From Pedobacter panaciterrae (GTDB lineage Bacteria > Bacteroidota > Bacteroidia > Sphingobacteriales > Sphingobacteriaceae): DNA of 64,000 bases. This document shows, piece by piece, positions 26,966 through 35,414 of this stretch. The DNA lies in NCBI RefSeq assembly GCF_013204795.1, contig NZ_JABMKW010000008.1, positions 372,001-436,000 on the forward strand, read 5' to 3'. The position numbers and the translations under genes are program-made. Below the pieces are notes generated by a model. It did no database searches and was not told the origin of the DNA. It was given only the letters and a program-made list of their open reading frames with translations. Position 1 is the stretch's first letter; every line of letters begins with the position of its first letter.

Positions 26966-27268
26966 ATGGATCAGTTAGAGATTTTTAAAGCACTATCAAA
27001 TAAAACACGACTGCAGATTTTGCAGTGGCTTAAAGAGCCGGAAAAACACTTTCCGCCGCAAGAGCATGCCGCGTTTGATGAGGTAGGGGTTTGTGTGGGG
27101 CAAATACAACAAAAGGCAGGTTTAACCCAGTCTACCGTTTCAGAATACCTATCTATACTCCAAAAATCAGGACTGCTGGAATCAACCAGGCTTGGGCAAT
27201 GGACTTATTACAAGCGTAATGAGGAAGCCTTTGCCGCACTAAGCAATATCATTAAATCAGAAATATAG
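26966..27268 (+). CDS. ArsR-family winged-helix repressor
   Basis: A 100-residue DNA-binding protein: IFKALSNKTRLQILQWL at the N terminus, the recognition helix in GLTQSTVSEYLSILQKSGLLE, and the wing TRLGQWTYYKRNE, a standard ArsR fold. The metal site ELCVCDL of arsenic sensors is replaced by GVCVGQIQQ with a single cysteine, so it likely senses something other than arsenite, perhaps a redox or electrophile signal. It lies 21 bases upstream of an Old Yellow Enzyme gene on the same strand; regulation of that gene is the natural guess. Confidence 0.87.
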   Translation: MDQLEIFKALSNKTRLQILQWLKEPEKHFPPQEHAAFDEVGVCVGQIQQKAGLTQSTVSEYLSILQKSGLLESTRLGQWTYYKRNEEAFAALSNIIKSEI

Positions 27269-27289
27269 CATTTATTAAAATACAATTAT

Positions 27290-28390
27290 ATGAGTACAGA
27301 AACTTTGTTCAGACCATTTAGTTTGAAATCATTAAATATAAAAAACAGAATCGTGATGGCACCGATGACACGTTCATTTTCGCCAGCAGGAGTACCAACG
27401 GCCGATGTTGCCGCATACTATTCAAGAAGGGCAGCCGGAGAAGTAGGCCTAATCCTTTCAGAAGGAACGGTTATTGATCGCGTTTCATCATCAAATGATG
27501 CCAATATTCCACATTTTTATGGCGATGCAGCTTTAGCAGGATGGAAAGAAGTTATCAATAGTGTTCACCATTCTGGTGGAAGCATGGGACCGCAAATATG
27601 GCATATGGGCATAATGGATAACCATCATTCAGGATGGGTTCCTTCGGCACCTTTTGAAGGGCCATCTGATCTAAACAGACCTGGATTTTCGAACGGTGTA
27701 GCCATGACTCAGGATGATATTGAAGCGGCCATTAAAGCCTATGGCAGTGCTGCGGCAGATGCTAAAAGATTAGGTTTTGATTGTGTCGAGCTTCATGGTG
27801 CTCATGGTTATTTAATTGATCAGTTTTTCTGGGAAGGTACTAATAACCGTACCGATAGTTATGGCGGTAAAACACTGAACGAACGTACTAAATTTGCTGT
27901 AGAAGTAGTAAAAGAAGTGAGAAGACAAGTAGGTGAAGATTTTACGATAATCCTGAGGTTATCACAATGGAAACCATCTGATTATACTTTACAAATGGCT
28001 AAAACACCACAGGAGATGGAACAATGGCTGCAACCTTTAGTTGATGCCGGAGTAGATATTTTTCACTGTTCACAGCGCCGTTTCTGGGAGCCTGAATTTG
28101 AAGATTCTGATCTTAACTTTGCAGGCTGGGCTAAAAAAATTACCGGAAAAGCAACCATTACCGTGGGGTCTGTTGGTTTATCAGGCGAATTCCTTGCGGC
28201 ATTTAAAGGCGAAAGCTCTGAGCCAAGTTCATTAGAAGAATTGCTAAGAAGAATGGATAGGGGAGATTTTGATTTAGTTGCTGTGGGCAGGCCATTACTT
28301 GCTGATGCTAAATGGGTTCAGAAAATCCGTGATGAGCGTACTGCTGAGTTAAAAGGGTTTTCTAGAGAGGCATTAATGCAGTTATTGTAA
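27290..28390 (+). CDS. NADH:flavin oxidoreductase, Old Yellow Enzyme family (NemA-like)
   Basis: The 366-residue protein is a TIM-barrel flavoprotein. NRIVMAPMTRSFSP near the N terminus, HSGGSMGPQIWHMG, the FMN and substrate block HGAHGYLIDQFFWEGTNNRTDSYGG, and late GDFDLVAVGRPLLADAKW match the NemA branch. The usual HxxN/HxxH pair is represented within the HGAHGY block. It reduces activated alkenes, nitroesters or quinones with NAD(P)H; electrophile detoxification fits with the adjacent ArsR-family regulator, as in NemR-NemA systems, though the regulator here is of another family. Confidence 0.9.
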   Translation: MSTETLFRPFSLKSLNIKNRIVMAPMTRSFSPAGVPTADVAAYYSRRAAGEVGLILSEGTVIDRVSSSNDANIPHFYGDAALAGWKEVINSVHHSGGSMGPQIWHMGIMDNHHSGWVPSAPFEGPSDLNRPGFSNGVAMTQDDIEAAIKAYGSAAADAKRLGFDCVELHGAHGYLIDQFFWEGTNNRTDSYGGKTLNERTKFAVEVVKEVRRQVGEDFTIILRLSQWKPSDYTLQMAKTPQEMEQWLQPLVDAGVDIFHCSQRRFWEPEFEDSDLNFAGWAKKITGKATITVGSVGLSGEFLAAFKGESSEPSSLEELLRRMDRGDFDLVAVGRPLLADAKWVQKIRDERTAELKGFSREALMQLL

Positions 28391-28561
28391 GGCTATTCTG
28401 CTTAATTGAGTATACCTGTGCTTATGCCAAATCCTCACATAGTTCACACATTCTGCATACATTCTACACAAAAAGGTACCTGTTTGTGGGTTTTGTGTGA
28501 AGGAGGTGTGAATAATATGTGAAGAACCACCAATCCTGTGAAGAACTTCACTATTTTAAAA
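28391..28561. other. TTCACA-rich gap between convergent genes
   Basis: This 171-base gap contains repeated TTCACA/TGTGAA words in both orientations (about 28434-28473 versus 28491-28526) forming a long imperfect inverted repeat, and a smaller perfect one, GTGAAG-AA-CTTCAC, at 28538-28551. It probably ends both convergent transcripts. No gene seen. Confidence 0.4.
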
Positions 28562-29395
28562 TCAATACGGGCTTATTTGCATCAGTAGATAAGCCCTCTG
28601 TAATGCTATTGTGGTTAAACTGTATAGGAAACTATGGACTCCTGGCAATGCAATGATCATTTGTTGCTTATGCTGATCGGCAAAAGTAAGCACTCCATTT
28701 AATATGTCTTTATCAGTTGAATATTGTAACTCGTAATCATAACCTTGTAGAATTTCGCTTAGCATCCCTTTTATTTCCAACTCAGGATGTTCAGGAAGTA
28801 AATGTTTATTAGCGGGATCAACATTCAGTAAGGTGAGTTTTGGATGAGGCCAATGTTTAATACTATGTAGTCGCTGTAATAAACTTACATGATTTAGTGT
28901 TTTGAAATCGCAGGCAACAAGCGCATTTTTTACAGGTTCATATGTTGCCTTTGGTGGAACGATGAATACTGGTATAGGGCTTACTTTAGCTATTTCAATC
29001 ATGCTATTTCCAATATTGCTTATTTCGCCATCATGATTATTGCTACCTAAAAACAATGCGTCAGGATTTTCCTGTTCTATTATTTCAAGTATACCACGTA
29101 ATAAAGGTGCTTCCGTTAAAGCAACTTTAATGGAAATATCTTGGTTTAGTTTTTTTTGTATCTGAGACTTTAATTTTTCAAGCTTTCCTTGTAGTAAATC
29201 CTTTTGTTTAAGGATATCATCCTCATTAAGCTGCACAAAATCTGCAGATGGATAGATCTGCTCGAATAACGTGATGTAAAAATTTGCAAAAAGGATAATC
29301 TGGCTAAGATTCTGATTGTTACTAAGGCCTACGGCATAATTGACTGCATTGTTAGAAGGTTCTGAAAAATCAACGGGTATCAGTATCGTTTTCAT
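28562..29395 (-). CDS. Universal stress protein, two Usp domains
   Basis: The 277-residue protein carries two UspA-like halves. The first opens MKTILIPVDFSEPSNNAVNYA and ends near LFLGSNNHDGEISNIGNSMIEIA and PIPVFIVPP, a recognisable ATP-binding loop. The second half (about 155-277) is more diverged, with ALVACDFKT at its start. Tandem Usp proteins of this type are abundant in Bacteroidota; role in stress survival is general. It follows a MarR-family gene by 11 bases on the same strand, so the two form an operon. Confidence 0.85.
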   Translation of the reverse strand: MKTILIPVDFSEPSNNAVNYAVGLSNNQNLSQIILFANFYITLFEQIYPSADFVQLNEDDILKQKDLLQGKLEKLKSQIQKKLNQDISIKVALTEAPLLRGILEIIEQENPDALFLGSNNHDGEISNIGNSMIEIAKVSPIPVFIVPPKATYEPVKNALVACDFKTLNHVSLLQRLHSIKHWPHPKLTLLNVDPANKHLLPEHPELEIKGMLSEILQGYDYELQYSTDKDILNGVLTFADQHKQQMIIALPGVHSFLYSLTTIALQRAYLLMQISPY

Positions 29396-29406
29396 GATGA
29401 ATAAAT

Positions 29407-29844
29407 TTATTGAATGTTTTTAGTTAGTTGCTTAATTAATAGGGTAGATGCAATAATATCTTCCTCTGTAAGGTCTATTGATGCAGCTGTATACATCTCC
29501 ATTGCCCATGGAAGTAGTTTTTCTTGAAGATCTTTTCCTTGTTTTGTTAAGTGGATGAGGTTGTTTCGCCTATCGTTTCCATCGGGCATTCTATTAACCA
29601 GATCGCGCTTAACCAGGTTGTCCAATAAATAAGTCATGCTGGCTTTTTCTTTGATAATGCGATCAGCTATTTCCTGTTGATTTATGCCATCCTTTTCCCA
29701 TAAACACATTAGTACTTCGAGCATTTCGTAAGTAATATTTAGCTGGTTTTCTTTAATTCTGGCCTGAATAAACTGGCGCGAACGGCTTCGCATTTCAATT
29801 ACTGCACGACCAAGCTCAAGGGCTAGTGAGGCTTTGCTATTCAT
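29407..29844 (-). CDS. MarR-family transcriptional regulator
   Basis: A 145-residue winged-helix protein: helix-turn-helix in NQQEIADRIIKEKASMTYLLDNLVKRDLVNR followed by the wing MPDGNDRRNNLIHLTKQG with the conserved D-x-R-R, as in MarR/SlyA repressors. The protein should be a dimer bound to an inverted repeat, released by phenolic or oxidising ligands. It is the first gene of a pair with the stress protein and most likely controls itself and that gene. The ligand is unknown. Confidence 0.88.
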   Translation of the reverse strand: MNSKASLALELGRAVIEMRSRSRQFIQARIKENQLNITYEMLEVLMCLWEKDGINQQEIADRIIKEKASMTYLLDNLVKRDLVNRMPDGNDRRNNLIHLTKQGKDLQEKLLPWAMEMYTAASIDLTEEDIIASTLLIKQLTKNIQ

Positions 29845-29949
29845 AAGTTTTATTTTGTTAGAATAAAGTTAAGGAATAGATAGTATAGTATTTAACTATT
29901 GTGTGTCATAATTTTGAAATTATATCGGGCGACACGGATGGGTAGAAGC

Positions 29950-29977
29950 AAAAAAAGCTGGCCATATGGCCAGCTTT
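29950..29977 (-). terminator. Palindromic terminator after the SRPBCC gene
   Basis: A 24-base perfect palindrome (29954-29977, core GCTGGCCATATGGCCAGC) with an A7 run at 29950-29956 that gives a T run on the minus strand, matching the end of the pyrE operon. Confidence 0.75.
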
Positions 29978-30024
29978 CGGACGATTATTAAGGGTATACT
30001 ACTCACAACAAGTGCAAGTATGTA

Positions 30025-30423
30025 TTATTTTAATATTTCTGTTAATCTTTGAGTTTGATGATCAGCAAGATTTTGCAAAGGCTTCACAGCCAGCATTTTC
30101 ATCATCATATTAAGATCTGCAGAGATAATATGTTTTGCAATAGTTCCGCCGTTACCGTTGTCAGCCACTGTCCATTTTAATTCAACATCAAAAGGAGGTT
30201 TTTCTGTTGGTATAGCAGTTAGTTCCTTGTTTTCTACGCGATCAGATATCTTGATTGCTAGTTTAGCCATGTTCTGGATGGTGAAGCTAGCTTCATCTGT
30301 TGTAGAAGACCAGTTGTAAATGTTTTCTGGCATTAATTGCTGATGGTTGTTCATATCAGCCAAAAATGAATATACCTTTTCAACCGGTAGGTTTAACTCT
30401 ACGGAGCTTTCAATAACTGTCAT
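30025..30423 (-). CDS. SRPBCC-fold lipid/ligand-binding protein
   Basis: The 132-residue protein begins VIESSVELNLPVEKVYSFLADMNNH, the classic START/Bet v1-like (SRPBCC) opening strand and helix, and ends with a long C-terminal helix (PLQNLADHQTQRLTEIL). Such small proteins bind hydrophobic ligands or act on polyketide-like substrates; here no ligand can be named. It starts 7 bases after the pyrE stop, so it is likely co-transcribed with pyrimidine synthesis, as often seen in Bacteroidota. Confidence 0.8.
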   Translation of the reverse strand: MTVIESSVELNLPVEKVYSFLADMNNHQQLMPENIYNWSSTTDEASFTIQNMAKLAIKISDRVENKELTAIPTEKPPFDVELKWTVADNGNGGTIAKHIISADLNMMMKMLAVKPLQNLADHQTQRLTEILK

Positions 30424-30430
30424 TATAATT

Positions 30431-31090
30431 TTAAGTTAATTGTTCTAATTCTTTTCCCCAGTCGGCTGGGTTTCTACGCCATTTAGTAAGCAAATCAACA
30501 TCATTTTGTGCAATGAAGCTGTGCTCAGCAGCATATTCTATTAGTGTATTGTAGTTAGAAAGGGTCGAGAAACGACATTTTGCTTCTTTGAAGTTTTCTT
30601 CGGCCTGATCAAAACCATAGGTAAAGATTGCAACTAATCCTGCTACAGAAAGGCCTGCATTTCTTAAAGCATCAACAGCCTGAAGACTGCTTTTTCCTGT
30701 TGAAATTAAATCTTCTATAACAACAACACGTTGTCCTTCAACTATTTCTCCTTCAATTAAACTTCCGGTTCCATGCTCTTTTGCTTTCGATCTAACATAA
30801 GCGAAAGGCAAACCGAGCTCTTGAGCAACCAATGCACCTTGAGGTATACCAGCAGTGGCAACACCAGCTATTAAATCTACAGAACCATATTCTTCCTGTA
30901 TTAATTGCGTAAGCTTTTGTCTGATATAAGTTCTAACAGAAGGATGGGAAAGTGTGATCCTATTGTCACAGTAAATAGGAGATTTCCAACCTGAAGCCCA
31001 GGTAAACGGGTTGTTAGGTTGTAATTTTATTGCTTTTATTTGTAATAAAAATTCAGCTACTTTTAATTCAATATCACTTTTATTATACAT
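30431..31090 (-). CDS. pyrE: Orotate phosphoribosyltransferase
   Basis: A 219-residue enzyme joining orotate to PRPP to make orotidine 5'-phosphate, the fifth step of pyrimidine synthesis. Clear blocks are FTWASGWKSPIYCDNR (orotate site), AGVATAGIPQGALVAQEL, YVRSKAKEHGTG (the mobile catalytic loop with its lysines) and VVIEDLISTGKSS (the PRPP-binding motif). Cytosolic dimer. The ATG lies 4 bases from an exact -7 box, so a very short or absent leader is expected; no pyrimidine attenuator seems to fit. Confidence 0.96.
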   Translation of the reverse strand: MYNKSDIELKVAEFLLQIKAIKLQPNNPFTWASGWKSPIYCDNRITLSHPSVRTYIRQKLTQLIQEEYGSVDLIAGVATAGIPQGALVAQELGLPFAYVRSKAKEHGTGSLIEGEIVEGQRVVVIEDLISTGKSSLQAVDALRNAGLSVAGLVAIFTYGFDQAEENFKEAKCRFSTLSNYNTLIEYAAEHSFIAQNDVDLLTKWRRNPADWGKELEQLT

Positions 31091-31094
31091 GTCT

Positions 31095-31102
31095 CAAAAT
31101 TA
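31095..31102 (-). promoter_or_regulatory. -7 box TAATTTTG directly before pyrE
   Basis: Exact TAnnTTTG match on the minus strand, 4 bases from the pyrE ATG. Confidence 0.5.
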
Positions 31103-31426
31103 CGGAATTTCTGGCGTTTTGCTTGTAAGCGTAATAAACTTTTTATTTATCGCTTATTAGAAAAATGCTGAAAACTCTTGTTTAATTCAATCTAGAACTG
31201 GCAAATATCCGTAATAAAAATCAATGCTGAAAGTCTTTTCTGTGATCGGCTGTGAATCAGTAGTATCTGAGATTTATTTTTTGTTTTTTCTATAAATGTA
31301 AGAGCAGTATGTTATAATTCTGTATTTTTAAACCTCGATTTTATTCCGGTAACAACCGGATTAAAAAGAATGCTTTAATAGTATTGCTGCGGAGAACTAA
31401 ATGATAACGAAAACGACTACCTTCTG
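31103..31426. other. Divergent intergenic region between pyrE and the Nudix gene
   Basis: A gap of 324 bases, AT-rich, with a small hairpin TCCGGT/ACCGGA at 31345-31360 (loop AACA) followed by an A/T-rich stretch. No ORF or RNA gene was recognised, and no exact -7 box was found for the Nudix gene. Confidence 0.4.
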
Positions 31427-32083
31427 ATGAAGAATTACAGAATTTATATTAACGATAATACTTTGTTTATTGCGGACTTGATGCCTAAACAAATAAAGAA
31501 AGTTCAACAGCTTGATAAGCAGGATTTTGATTTTGAACTCTTCTATAAGAATTTAGAAAAGGTATCTGGAAAAGACTATATACTACTTGATCCGGATCCT
31601 AAACAATTATTTAAAAAGATTAAAAAAAGCTGTGAACTTATAAAAGCTGCTGGTGGTTTAGTGAAAAATGTGAAAGGCAATTACCTCTTTATTTTTAGAA
31701 ATAAGAAGTGGGATTTGCCCAAAGGTAAGGTAGAAAAAGATGAGAAAATGAAGGAAGCCGCCCTTCGTGAGGTTGAAGAGGAGTGTGGAGTAAAGATTTT
31801 TACCAACGATGAAAAGCTATGTAAAACTTATCATGTTTATACGCTTGGGAGTAAATTGGTGCTTAAGAAAACCAACTGGTACAGCATGACAGTAAAGGGA
31901 GAGCCTAAACTGATTCCTCAAAAAGAAGAAGGAATAACCAAAGCAAGCTGGCTAAGCAAACTGGAACTTAATCAGGTATTAAAGAATACCTATCCTTCAA
32001 TTGTTCAGGTAATGGAAGTTGGGGGCCTTTTAGAAGATAATATTGTAGTAAAACCAGTTTTACATGCTATAAAAAAGGTATAG
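31427..32083 (+). CDS. Nudix hydrolase
   Basis: The 218-residue protein has an N-terminal domain of about 75 residues without known match and a Nudix domain. The Nudix box is visible as GKVEKDEKMKEAALREVEEECG, fitting G-x5-E-x7-R-E-U-x-E-E-x-G and preceded by KWDLPK. Nudix enzymes hydrolyse nucleoside diphosphates linked to another group; the long N-terminal part and the C-terminal PxxEEG-type block suggest a diadenosine-polyphosphate or NDP-sugar type. Substrate unknown. The 3' end overlaps coaD on the other strand by 17 bases. Confidence 0.88.
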   Translation: MKNYRIYINDNTLFIADLMPKQIKKVQQLDKQDFDFELFYKNLEKVSGKDYILLDPDPKQLFKKIKKSCELIKAAGGLVKNVKGNYLFIFRNKKWDLPKGKVEKDEKMKEAALREVEEECGVKIFTNDEKLCKTYHVYTLGSKLVLKKTNWYSMTVKGEPKLIPQKEEGITKASWLSKLELNQVLKNTYPSIVQVMEVGGLLEDNIVVKPVLHAIKKV

Positions 32084-32528
32084 CTTGTGGCGGTAAAAAC
32101 TTACTTACATCACCGTTGTTGCGCAGAATATCGCGCACAATGGTTGAACTTATAGCCGAATATTCTGGTTTGCTCAGAATAATTATGGTTTCTACTTCAG
32201 GCATCATCGTCTGATTGATCTGCGCAATTGCTTTCTCGTATTCAAAATCAGAAACCGAACGCACCCCTCTAACCATGTATTGGGCATTGATCAGTCTGCA
32301 GAAATCAACTGTAAGCCCTTCGTATAGTTCAACTTCCACTTTTGGCTCCTGTTCAAAAACCTTTCTTACAATTTCTTCGCGTTTATCGGCCGACAGGAAT
32401 CCTTGTTTGGAACTGTTTAAGCCAATACCCACTACAATTTTATCAAATAAAGGTAACGCGCGCTTTAAAATATCTACGTGAGCTATGGTAATCGGGTCAA
32501 ATGAGCCAGGAAATAGTGCAATCTTCAT
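32067..32528 (-). CDS. coaD: Pantetheine-phosphate adenylyltransferase
   Basis: A 153-residue enzyme that transfers AMP from ATP to 4'-phosphopantetheine, the fourth step of coenzyme A synthesis. The nucleotidyltransferase opening FPGSFDPITIAHVDIL contains the T/HxGH-like site with Ala in place of Gly, and VRGVRSVSDFEYEKAIAQIN plus ISSTIVRDIL complete the family pattern. Cytosolic hexamer in relatives. It forms a minus-strand group with rsmD and the DUF3822 gene (11-base gap to rsmD), a common Bacteroidota and general bacterial pairing. Confidence 0.96.
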   Translation of the reverse strand: MKIALFPGSFDPITIAHVDILKRALPLFDKIVVGIGLNSSKQGFLSADKREEIVRKVFEQEPKVEVELYEGLTVDFCRLINAQYMVRGVRSVSDFEYEKAIAQINQTMMPEVETIIILSKPEYSAISSTIVRDILRNNGDVSKFLPPQAIPFL

Positions 32529-32539
32529 GGTTAAATATA

Positions 32540-33082
32540 CTAATTGGAGGGCTTTTCAAAAAAACTAAATGAAGAGTTGCCATATCTTCTGGTTTCGGTA
32601 TAACCGGGCTGATTGTTTAATTTTAATAGTGATGGGTGTTCTACTATAAGCAAACCATTATCTGTTAACAGGTTATTTTTCATTACCAGCTCCGGAATTA
32701 ATGGAATGGTTGACAAATCATAAGGTGGATCAGCAAAAATGATCTGATAGGATTTGGTGTGACTTTGCAGAAACTTAAATACATCGGCTTTTTGCACATC
32801 AATTTCATTTAACTGATGTTTTTCGATAACAGATTTTACCCAATAAATACAGCCAGAGTGTTTATCAACCGCTGTTACCTGTTTAATGCCTCTTGATGCA
32901 AATTCAAAGCTGATGTTTCCTGTTCCACAAAATAGATCAAGAACGGTACAGCTATCAAAGTCATAAGTGTTGTAAAGGATATTGAAAAGAGCCTCTTTGG
33001 CCATATCTGTTGTTGGCCTTACCGGCAAGCTTTCGGGTGCATTAAAGCGAATACCCTTTAATTTTCCACCAATTATCCGCAT
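32540..33082 (-). CDS. rsmD: 16S rRNA (guanine-966-N2)-methyltransferase RsmD
   Basis: The 180-residue enzyme methylates G966 of 16S rRNA in the 30S subunit using S-adenosylmethionine. MRIIGGKLKGIRF at the N terminus, RPTTDMAKEALFNIL, the SAM loop VLDLFCGTGNISFE and the catalytic DPPYDL are all present. It overlaps the 3' end of the DUF3822 gene by 10 bases and is followed by coaD, the classic rsmD-coaD order, so translational coupling is likely. Confidence 0.94.
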   Translation of the reverse strand: MRIIGGKLKGIRFNAPESLPVRPTTDMAKEALFNILYNTYDFDSCTVLDLFCGTGNISFEFASRGIKQVTAVDKHSGCIYWVKSVIEKHQLNEIDVQKADVFKFLQSHTKSYQIIFADPPYDLSTIPLIPELVMKNNLLTDNGLLIVEHPSLLKLNNQPGYTETRRYGNSSFSFFEKPSN

Positions 33083-33903
33083 TGATCAAGGGCTAATAGA
33101 CTACTGTAATAATGAGCAGGCATGTCATCTAAAATTTTTTTGTCAACTTCATTACCGGTTGTCGGGATGAAATTGATGGTTTTGAAGTACTTTTCAATGC
33201 ATTTGTATTGACTATCTCCGTCGTTGATGATTCCACTAAGGTAGATGTCAGTTTTTGAGGTGTCTATATTAAGCTGATTGATAATGAAAAGCAGGTAGTA
33301 GTTAAATTCCTCAGCGTTCTCGATTTGAAAATAATTTTGGAATATCAGTTTACCGCCATCGGTATATATTACATTAAATGAGCCCACAGTAAAATCAAGT
33401 ACCAGGCTAAGCTTTTCATTGTCTTTGGAAAGCGATAAAACAGGTGCTGCATGATCAAATAGTTTGCAGTTTGACAGCGAAACATTTAAGGTTTCTTCTA
33501 TGAACTTATTTAGTGTAAAGATGGATGTGAAACCAAAATTGGCAAAAGGCTGGGTGTAAAGGTTATTAGATTGTTCTTCTGCAAAGAATTTTGCGAAGTC
33601 GTTTAAATTCTGCTCATTGAACAAGTCATTGGGTATGGCTATTGAATTCTCGGTATGTACCGAAGCCTTAATTTCTTTAAATGGCAAACTTAAATAGCTG
33701 TCTGTCCTTAGTTTTTCGGAAAGCGCTTTGCTTACATTCTGACATTCCTGCTGGTCGTAAACTGCCTTTAACTGATTGTTGCTCTTGTCTATAATGGCAT
33801 ACGAAAAACTATCGGCAGTAATTTTTATTAACAGGTTGCAGTCTGCCGCTGTATTCGGGTCAAACTCCGGATCAACTAATAATATGCTATTTTTGCTGTT
33901 CAT
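33073..33903 (-). CDS. DUF3822 family protein
   Basis: A 276-residue protein of the Bacteroidota-specific DUF3822 family, which has an actin/ribonuclease H-like fold similar to ASKHA ATPases, though no catalytic motif can be confirmed here. Recognisable features are FSYAIIDKSNNQLKAV near the N terminus, YTQPFANFGFTSIF in the middle and DIYLSGIINDGD near the end. It is first in the operon with rsmD and coaD, which is its usual context. Function unknown. Confidence 0.82.
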   Translation of the reverse strand: MNSKNSILLVDPEFDPNTAADCNLLIKITADSFSYAIIDKSNNQLKAVYDQQECQNVSKALSEKLRTDSYLSLPFKEIKASVHTENSIAIPNDLFNEQNLNDFAKFFAEEQSNNLYTQPFANFGFTSIFTLNKFIEETLNVSLSNCKLFDHAAPVLSLSKDNEKLSLVLDFTVGSFNVIYTDGGKLIFQNYFQIENAEEFNYYLLFIINQLNIDTSKTDIYLSGIINDGDSQYKCIEKYFKTINFIPTTGNEVDKKILDDMPAHYYSSLLALDQCG

Positions 33904-33908
33904 ATGAA

Positions 33909-33916
33909 CAAAATTA
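33909..33916 (-). promoter_or_regulatory. -7 box TAATTTTG directly before the DUF3822 gene
   Basis: Exact TAnnTTTG match on the minus strand, 5 bases from the ATG at 33903; likely start of the DUF3822-rsmD-coaD transcript. A near match, CATATTTG, precedes the divergent helicase gene. Confidence 0.5.
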
Positions 33917-33955
33917 ATCCTTTTTTCTATAACATCACCATTGCATATTTGTTAA

Positions 33956-35392
33956 ATGGATAAAGCGACCCTAATAGCCCAGTCTTATCAATTTACTCCT
34001 ACTGCAGAACAGTTTACTTTTTGCAGTGAAATGGCTTCTTTTTTGTCACATCAATTAGATGGTCAGTGTTTCATACTAAGGGGGTATGCAGGTACAGGTA
34101 AAACTACCTCGGTAGCCGCGCTGGTAAAGGCTTTACCTAAGTTTACTTTACGCGCTGTTTTGTTGGCTCCTACGGGAAGGGCTGCAAAAGTAATGAGCAA
34201 CTATACCGGCAGAAAAGCATTAACCATTCATAAAAAGATCTATAGAAAAAAAACTGCAGTAGCTACTGATATGTCATTCCAGTTGGCCCCAAACCTGGCA
34301 GAGCATACTTTATTTATCATTGATGAGGCATCTATGATTGCCGACGAGTGGAATACGCAAACGGGTTCGTCGTTTTTAAAAGACCTGATGGAGTTTGTGT
34401 ATAACGGAAAAAATTGTGCAGTTGTTTTTGTGGGCGATACTGCCCAGTTGCCACCGGTTGGAAGTCTGGATAGTCCGGCATTAAATAAAGAATACATTGC
34501 TTCAAATTTTGGGATGAGGGTAACGGCTGTGGAGCTAAAAGAGGTGGTGCGTCAGGAAAAGAAATCGGGGATATTGGCCAATGCTACTATGCTTAGAAAA
34601 CTGATTAATGATGACAGTGAGACAGAAAAGGTTGAGCTGCCAAAGTTCATCACTAAAAACTATAAAGATATTTTTAGAATGACGGGCGTAAAACTAGTTG
34701 AAGGATTGGAATACGCCTATAACAAGTTCGGTATAGAGAATTCACTTGTAGTTTGCAGATCTAATAAGTCTGCGAATGTTTATAATCAGCAGATCAGAGC
34801 CAGACTATTGTACCGTGAAGAAGAGCTGACAGGGGGCGATCAGATCATGGTAGTTCGGAATAACTATTTCTGGCTGCCGGAGAATGAGTCGGCTGCTTTT
34901 ATCGCAAATGGAGACATGGCCAGGATACGCAGGGTAAGGGGTATTGAAGAGCGCTATGGTTTTCGGTTTTGCGAAGTTCAGCTAGAATTTCTTGATTTCC
35001 CGGAAGCAGGGGAGGTTACCTGCAAAGTTATATTGGATACGCTGACTGCAGAAACACCAAACCTTTCTTATGAGCAAAGCAATAAGCTTTTTGAAGGGCT
35101 TAATCTGGATTATGATCATATAAGCAACAAAAGAGATCGTTTAAATAAAATTAAAGAAGATCCATATTATAATGCACTACAAATTAAATTCGCTTACGCG
35201 GTAACCTGCCATAAGGCCCAGGGCGGGCAATGGGATGCTGTATTTGTGGATCAAGGTTATTTAACGGAAGAGATGATCGATATGGATTTCCTAAGATGGC
35301 TTTATACTGGGGTAACAAGAGCGAAAAAAGAATTATTTTTAGTAAATTTTGCACAAAACCTATTCTCTTCTCCTGCTGAAGAACAATTTTAG
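33956..35392 (+). CDS. RecD2-like SF1 DNA helicase / AAA ATPase
   Basis: The 478-residue protein has superfamily 1 helicase motifs: Walker A GYAGTGKTT near 45-53, motif II FIIDEASMI, motif III GDTAQLPPVG, and C-terminal motifs V and VI in TCHKAQGGQWDAVFVD and YTGVTRAKKELFLV. The C-terminal part matches the UvrD_C_2 domain found in RecD. It lacks the long N-terminal domain of full RecD2, a form typical for Bacteroidota. A 5'-to-3' DNA helicase in repair or replication restart is the likely role. Confidence 0.87.
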   Translation: MDKATLIAQSYQFTPTAEQFTFCSEMASFLSHQLDGQCFILRGYAGTGKTTSVAALVKALPKFTLRAVLLAPTGRAAKVMSNYTGRKALTIHKKIYRKKTAVATDMSFQLAPNLAEHTLFIIDEASMIADEWNTQTGSSFLKDLMEFVYNGKNCAVVFVGDTAQLPPVGSLDSPALNKEYIASNFGMRVTAVELKEVVRQEKKSGILANATMLRKLINDDSETEKVELPKFITKNYKDIFRMTGVKLVEGLEYAYNKFGIENSLVVCRSNKSANVYNQQIRARLLYREEELTGGDQIMVVRNNYFWLPENESAAFIANGDMARIRRVRGIEERYGFRFCEVQLEFLDFPEAGEVTCKVILDTLTAETPNLSYEQSNKLFEGLNLDYDHISNKRDRLNKIKEDPYYNALQIKFAYAVTCHKAQGGQWDAVFVDQGYLTEEMIDMDFLRWLYTGVTRAKKELFLVNFAQNLFSSPAEEQF

Positions 35393-35414
35393 ATGCTAAC
35401 CTGAACTTACTGAT

